Below, in pieces: positions 61,191 through 64,000 of a DNA stretch of 64,000 nucleotides. Source of the DNA: CAVTRI01 sp963737075. GTDB lineage: Bacteria; Actinomycetota; Acidimicrobiia; Acidimicrobiales; Palsa-688. Under the pieces are notes generated by a model, which saw nothing but the letters and a program-made list of their open reading frames with translations, searched no databases and was not told the origin of the DNA. The position numbers and the translations under genes were made by a program. Positions within the stretch are counted from its first letter, which is position 1. Every line of letters begins with the position of its first letter. Location: the NCBI GenBank assembly GCA_963737075.1, contig CAVTRI010000001.1, positions 1,984,001 to 2,048,000 on the forward strand. The letters are read 5' to 3'.

Positions 61191-61892
61191 CTATGGTGAG
61201 GTGAGCCCCAGCGGCAGTGAGTTGGCGGGCCCCGGCGACGTCGTGATCGTGGTGGTCGGACAGATCGTGGTTGCGGTGGTCGGGACGATTGTGGTTGTGG
61301 TGGTCGGGACGGTCGTGGTCGTGGTGGTCGGGACGGTCGTGGTCGTGGTGGTCGGACAGATCGTGGTCGTGGTGGTCGGGAGGGTCGTCGTCGTGGTGGT
61401 CGGGACTGTCGTGGTGGTGGTAGTCGGGACGGTCGTGGTCGTGGTGGTCGGGACAATCGTCGGCGCGGTGGCGCTGCCGCAGCGACCACAGTTCGTGTTG
61501 AGGCTCGTGGCGGCATTGGTCTTGGTCGCGGTCCCCTCCCCGGCCGCACCGCCGGCAAATGCTCCAGTGCGGACCCCCCGAGGGCCGGAGGCCAGCTTGT
61601 TGACCAACGCGGCGTTCGCGTGGTGGAGGGTGTTCTCGATGAGCTTGACCAAGTGGACGGTGCCCGAGCCCCCGGATAGCGACAACGGGCTCGTCGAGGA
61701 TGCCGCCCCCAACGCGGGTAGTGCTCCCAGGCCTCCGGATGGCGGCGGCCGCGGAGGCGCAGGGGCCGCCGCCCCACTCGGGTAGCCCCCCGGAGCCGAG
61801 GTGGAGTGGCTCCCCGTGCCGAACGCGATCCAGCCGATGAGAGCCAGCAGCACCGCGCTGACCAGGACCCCCAATCTGTCCCTTCGGGACAT
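61191..61892 (-). CDS. membrane-anchored Thr/Pro-rich repeat protein
   Basis: About 233 residues. MSRRDRLGVLVSAVLLALIG is a signal-anchor or signal-peptide-like start; a Gly/Ala/Pro-rich part and SGTVHLVKLIENTLHHANAA follow. The C-terminal third is a repeat of (V/I/L)PTTTTTT encoded by the 24-bp array, with Cys in some units (ICPTTTTTT). A glycosylated or extended surface stalk is inferred. The plus-strand reading of the same DNA is a hydrophobic Val-rich repeat without start context and is rejected. Confidence 0.68.
   Translation of the reverse strand: MSRRDRLGVLVSAVLLALIGWIAFGTGSHSTSAPGGYPSGAAAPAPPRPPPSGGLGALPALGAASSTSPLSLSGGSGTVHLVKLIENTLHHANAALVNKLASGPRGVRTGAFAGGAAGEGTATKTNAATSLNTNCGRCGSATAPTIVPTTTTTTVPTTTTTTVPTTTTTTLPTTTTTICPTTTTTTVPTTTTTTVPTTTTTIVPTTATTICPTTTITTSPGPANSLPLGLTSP
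61252..61467. repeat. tandem repeat, 24-bp unit, nine copies
   Basis: Nine consecutive 24-base units starting at 61252, consensus GTGGTCGGGACGGTCGTGGT plus CGTG, differing at a few sites (for example GGACAGATC in units 1 and 5). It codes PTTTTTTV-type octapeptides on the minus strand. Slipped-strand variation in copy number is expected. Confidence 0.88.
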
Positions 61893-61972
61893 GGCCCGAA
61901 CCCTAGCCGGCTCGGGCCGGCGCGGCGAGCAAAGCGCGGCAAGGAGGACGAGGCGCAGCCAACTCCTCCTCC

Positions 61973-62224
61973 TCAGGCAGCCGGACGCAGCGGCGCGCTC
62001 GGGATCCACGCCGACGAGTAGTCGATCACCGGAAGGGCGTCGGCCACGCCAGGGACGGTAGCCGAGGCGGTTCACGGCGCGTCGAAGCGGACCCCGGCCA
62101 CCTCAAGGGTGACGACCATGCGGTGGGCGGCGTAGAACGTCAGCGCCTCCCCCAAGGGGTTGGCATCGTCGGGGTGCGGACTCTCGGCGATGCCTACGTG
62201 GGTCGGAGCGCGACGACGTCGGCG
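61973..62224 (-). pseudogene. fragment of an unrecognised protein with in-frame stop
   Basis: Minus-strand frame reads ANPLGEALTFYAAHRMVVTL and EVAGVRFDAP, stop TGA (62072-62074), then in the same frame VADALPVIDYSSAWIPSAPL ending in TGA at 61973. No start exists upstream (a TGA lies at 62225). It may be the C-terminal remnant of a lost gene. Confidence 0.35.
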
Positions 62225-62226
62225 TC

Positions 62227-62640
62227 ATGAAACTCGGAAAGGGCGGCGGCGATAGAGGTGTCGCGGAGCACATCGGTCGTTACCCGTCCCTGGACGGCGA
62301 CGTGTTCAGCGCCGCGGAGGGAGGCCCGCTCCGCCACCACAACTTCTATGTCCGCCACTACAAGCCGGCGGTGGCACGCGCTGAGCTACCGCCGGGGTTG
62401 CGGTTGCATGACCTGCGACACAGCGCGGCCGCCATCCTGATCGACCAGGGCAGCAACGAGAAGCAGCTGCAGGTCATCCTGGGGGACACCAGCCGGGCGA
62501 TCGAGCGGTATAAGCACCTCTTCGATGGTCATGAGCAAGCGCTGATGGAGCGGATGGACCACGGCGTTGGGGTCCATTTGGAGTCCATCCGAGCTCCCGA
62601 CTGCGCTCCCCGACCGGCTGGTAAGCTTCTGACCTGCTCT
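62227..62640 (+). pseudogene. tyrosine-recombinase (phage-type integrase) C-terminal fragment
   Basis: About 135 codons: GGPLRHHNFYVRHYKPAV, then LRLHDLRHSAAAILIDQGS contains the H-x-x-R box, LQVILGDTSRAIERYKHLFD the terminal active-site part with the Tyr nucleophile. The usual GHTS is here GDTS (catalytic His to Asp). The first Arg box and the entire N-domain are missing. The fragment ends against tRNA-Gly, the normal site of such integrases. Nonfunctional in the present form. Confidence 0.78.
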
Positions 62641-62654
62641 TCCGTTGAGTTGAG

Positions 62655-62727
62655 AGCGGACGACGGGATTCGAACCCGCGACCCTCACCTTGGCAAGGTG
62701 ATGCTCTACCAACTGAGCCACGTCCGC
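62655..62727 (-). tRNA. tRNA-Gly (anticodon GCC)
   Basis: Reading from 62727: acceptor GCGGACG, D arm with CAGTTGG, anticodon stem TCACC, loop TTGCCAA with GCC, stem GGTGA, T arm GGGTTCGAATCCC, acceptor 3' strand CGTCCGC and discriminator T. All stems pair; 73 bases; no encoded CCA. It adjoins the integrase fragment, so it is the probable attachment site. Confidence 0.95.
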
Positions 62728-62755
62728 AGGACCCCCTACCTTAGCAGGGGGCGCC

Positions 62756-63319
62756 CTAACCAGCAGAAGGATGCAGCGGCTGCAGGCACAGGATGTGCGG
62801 ATATTGGACGCCGTTGTAGGGGATCTGGTACCCGGCGGTGCCGGCCGGGCATGTCTGGGTGTTGCCGGGGGCGGTCGGGAGCACGGCAACGACCTTGACG
62901 CTCGCGGTCGGGTCGGCGCACGACACGGGAGTGGCCGAGTAGCGGGGGTGTCCGCCCTCGTTGCCGTGCTGGGACAGGCACTGCCCGGGCAGCTTGGCGG
63001 TGGCCGCCGCCTCCGCCTTCACGGCGTTCCCGGAGGGCCGCAGGACCTGCACCAGCGCGATGACCAGCGCGGCGACGACGAGCACGACTGGGGCGATCCG
63101 GTACGGGCTCCGCCATCCCGGACGGCTGCGCGACAGGGCCTGGGACGGGCGATCCCAACCCGGCGGCCGGGGAGGAGCGTCCTGGCCGGGGCGCCAGAAC
63201 ACCCAGGTGGCTCGTTCCTCGTCGAACCAGCCGACCCGGCCCCGCACCCGCCGCCAGTGGATGCCCTTGTAGACCGTCTGCTCGGCCTCGCGTGCCGGGC
63301 CGCTCGAGCCCTGGCTCAC
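62756..63319 (-). CDS. membrane-anchored protein with cysteine-containing C-terminal domain
   Basis: About 187 residues. N-terminal cytosolic part with GIHWRRVRGRVGWFDEERAT and WVFWRPGQDAPPRPPGWDRP, one helix near residue 75 (IAPVVLVVAALVIALVQVL), and an external domain with four or more cysteines (PGQCLSQHG, PVSCADPTAS, TCPAG, ILCLQ), similar to LppU/SCO3897-like modules. GTG overlaps the glycosylase TGA (GTGA), implying coupled translation. Confidence 0.72.
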   Translation of the reverse strand: MSQGSSGPAREAEQTVYKGIHWRRVRGRVGWFDEERATWVFWRPGQDAPPRPPGWDRPSQALSRSRPGWRSPYRIAPVVLVVAALVIALVQVLRPSGNAVKAEAAATAKLPGQCLSQHGNEGGHPRYSATPVSCADPTASVKVVAVLPTAPGNTQTCPAGTAGYQIPYNGVQYPHILCLQPLHPSAG

Positions 63320-64000
63320 TTGAGCAGGCGTGACAGGCGCCGGTCGGCGAGCGGTTTGCCGCCCGTCTGGCAGGTCGCGCAGTACTGCAGGCTCTTGGTT
63401 GCGAACGACACTTCCCGTACCACGTCGCCGCACACCGGACACGGTTCCCCCGTCCGGCCGTGCACCGCGAGGCCGCTCTTCTTCTCGTTCTTGAGCCCCT
63501 TGGCAGGCAGGCCCCGGGAGCGCTCCACGGCGTTGGCGAGGGCGGCGACCAGAGCGGTGTGCAGCCTGACGACCTCGTCGGGCGTGAGCTTGCCAGCCAC
63601 TTTGAACGGCGACAGCCTCGCGGCATGCAGCGCCTCGTCCGAGTATGCATTGCCGACACCAGCCATGATCGACTGGTCGGTGAGCACCGTTTTCAGGTTG
63701 CGCCCCTCGCCCATCAGAAGGCCGGCGAGCGCGTCGGCGTCGAAGGCAGAGTCCAGCGGGTCAGGTCCGAGTCGGGCGATGCTGTCGATGCCCTCCAGTT
63801 CCTTTGTTACCCAGACGGCAAGGCGCTTCTCGGTCCCCTGTTCGGTCACGTCAAAGCCGGTTCCGTCGTCCAGCCCCACCCGCAAGGCCAGAGGTCCTTT
63901 CCCCGGCTTGGCCCGAGCCGGTGTCAACTGGTCCCGCCACTGCACCCACCCACCGCGGGCGAGGTGCAGCACCAACCAGGCGCCTCCTGTGTCGAAGGCG
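63316..64000 (-). CDS. Fpg/Nei-family DNA glycosylase, 5' end outside window
   Basis: Removes oxidised bases and cleaves the abasic site. The H2TH domain (about NLKTVLTDQSIMAGVGNAYS, DEALHAARLSPF) and C-terminal zinc finger (CPVCGD...YCATCQ, four cysteines) are intact to the stop. The N-terminal catalytic Pro/Glu lies outside. The first in-window residues (AFDTGGAWLVLHLARGGWV) belong to the N-domain sheet. Shares a four-base overlap with the next gene. Nei or Fpg cannot be told apart here. Confidence 0.9.
   Translation of the reverse strand, partial: AFDTGGAWLVLHLARGGWVQWRDQLTPARAKPGKGPLALRVGLDDGTGFDVTEQGTEKRLAVWVTKELEGIDSIARLGPDPLDSAFDADALAGLLMGEGRNLKTVLTDQSIMAGVGNAYSDEALHAARLSPFKVAGKLTPDEVVRLHTALVAALANAVERSRGLPAKGLKNEKKSGLAVHGRTGEPCPVCGDVVREVSFATKSLQYCATCQTGGKPLADRRLSRLLK

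Noticed and set aside
61252..61467. Possible CRISPR array or Val-rich plus-strand protein
   Set aside because: Units are contiguous and the minus strand gives a signal-anchored Thr-rich protein; plus strand has no start context.
62641..62760. Plus-strand continuation of the integrase frame (ADDGIRTRDPHLGK...)
   Set aside because: This is the antisense of tRNA-Gly, a well-known spurious reading.

Overview
The window is high-GC DNA, dense with genes that often start at GTG or TTG, from an actinobacterium. Lineage hints are an AftD-type arabinofuranosyltransferase, an MmpL/TetR pair, an F420-type luciferase-like oxidoreductase, an acyl-CoA synthetase of the FadD36 type, a SigX5-type ECF sigma factor and many acyl-CoA dehydrogenases. 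Acidimicrobiia or a mycobacterial relative would both fit; the class cannot be fixed from sequence alone.

Layout. 0-5 kb: envelope genes, with a partial AftD divergent from an acyltransferase-3/SGNH protein, then a drug-efflux MFS gene. 4.9-12.4 kb: a 39-bp tandem repeat, a NUDIX hydrolase, an HSL-type esterase, two coupled crotonases, a methyltransferase, an Nramp-like carrier and a ferritin-like protein. 12.4-18.3 kb: acyl-CoA synthetase, MmpL exporter and a divergent (frameshifted) TetR, then DUF445. 18.3-33.4 kb: a catabolic region with two acyl-CoA dehydrogenases, a phosphotransferase, VOC protein, TetR regulator, SDR, esterases, quinone oxidoreductase, TPP enzyme, LLM oxidoreductase, DUF35-thiolase pair and an FMN alpha-hydroxy-acid dehydrogenase; this suggests CoA-linked breakdown of lipids or cyclic/branched acids. 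33.4-45.8 kb: sigma factor, ion channel, two-gene GAP operon, several membrane proteins, a MalT/LuxR-type giant regulator, a pair of tiny paralogous proteins, DUF2252 and DUF202. 46-51.5 kb: a sulfatase module (arylsulfatase, HAD phosphatase, GAP permease, formylglycine-generating enzyme, cupin). 51.5-53.5 kb: hydrolase and cell-wall amidase.

53.8-62.7 kb is accessory and decayed: a truncated membrane/PLC-like gene abuts an IS21 istA scrap, a collapsed ECF sigma gene and an IS21 end; a beta-lactamase-like gene is followed by an AP2-domain remnant; then come an excisionase-like HTH, broken small genes, a Thr-rich repeat protein and an integrase C-terminal fragment that ends against tRNA-Gly(GCC). 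This reads as the wreck of an element integrated at the tRNA. The window closes with a membrane protein overlapping the end of an Fpg/Nei DNA glycosylase gene.

Four otherwise intact genes (TetR at 16.2 kb, GAP at 36.0 kb, DUF202 at 45.2 kb, PLC-like at 53.8 kb) are each broken by a one-base shift at a run of G or C, which points to base-calling error or to recent decay. No CRISPR array, rRNA or clear secondary-metabolite cluster was seen. The most unusual items are a 75-80 bp palindromic dispersed repeat, the 39-bp repeat before the NUDIX gene, the small tandem paralogues after the LuxR gene, and the antisense overlap between the sigma factor and a small protein.
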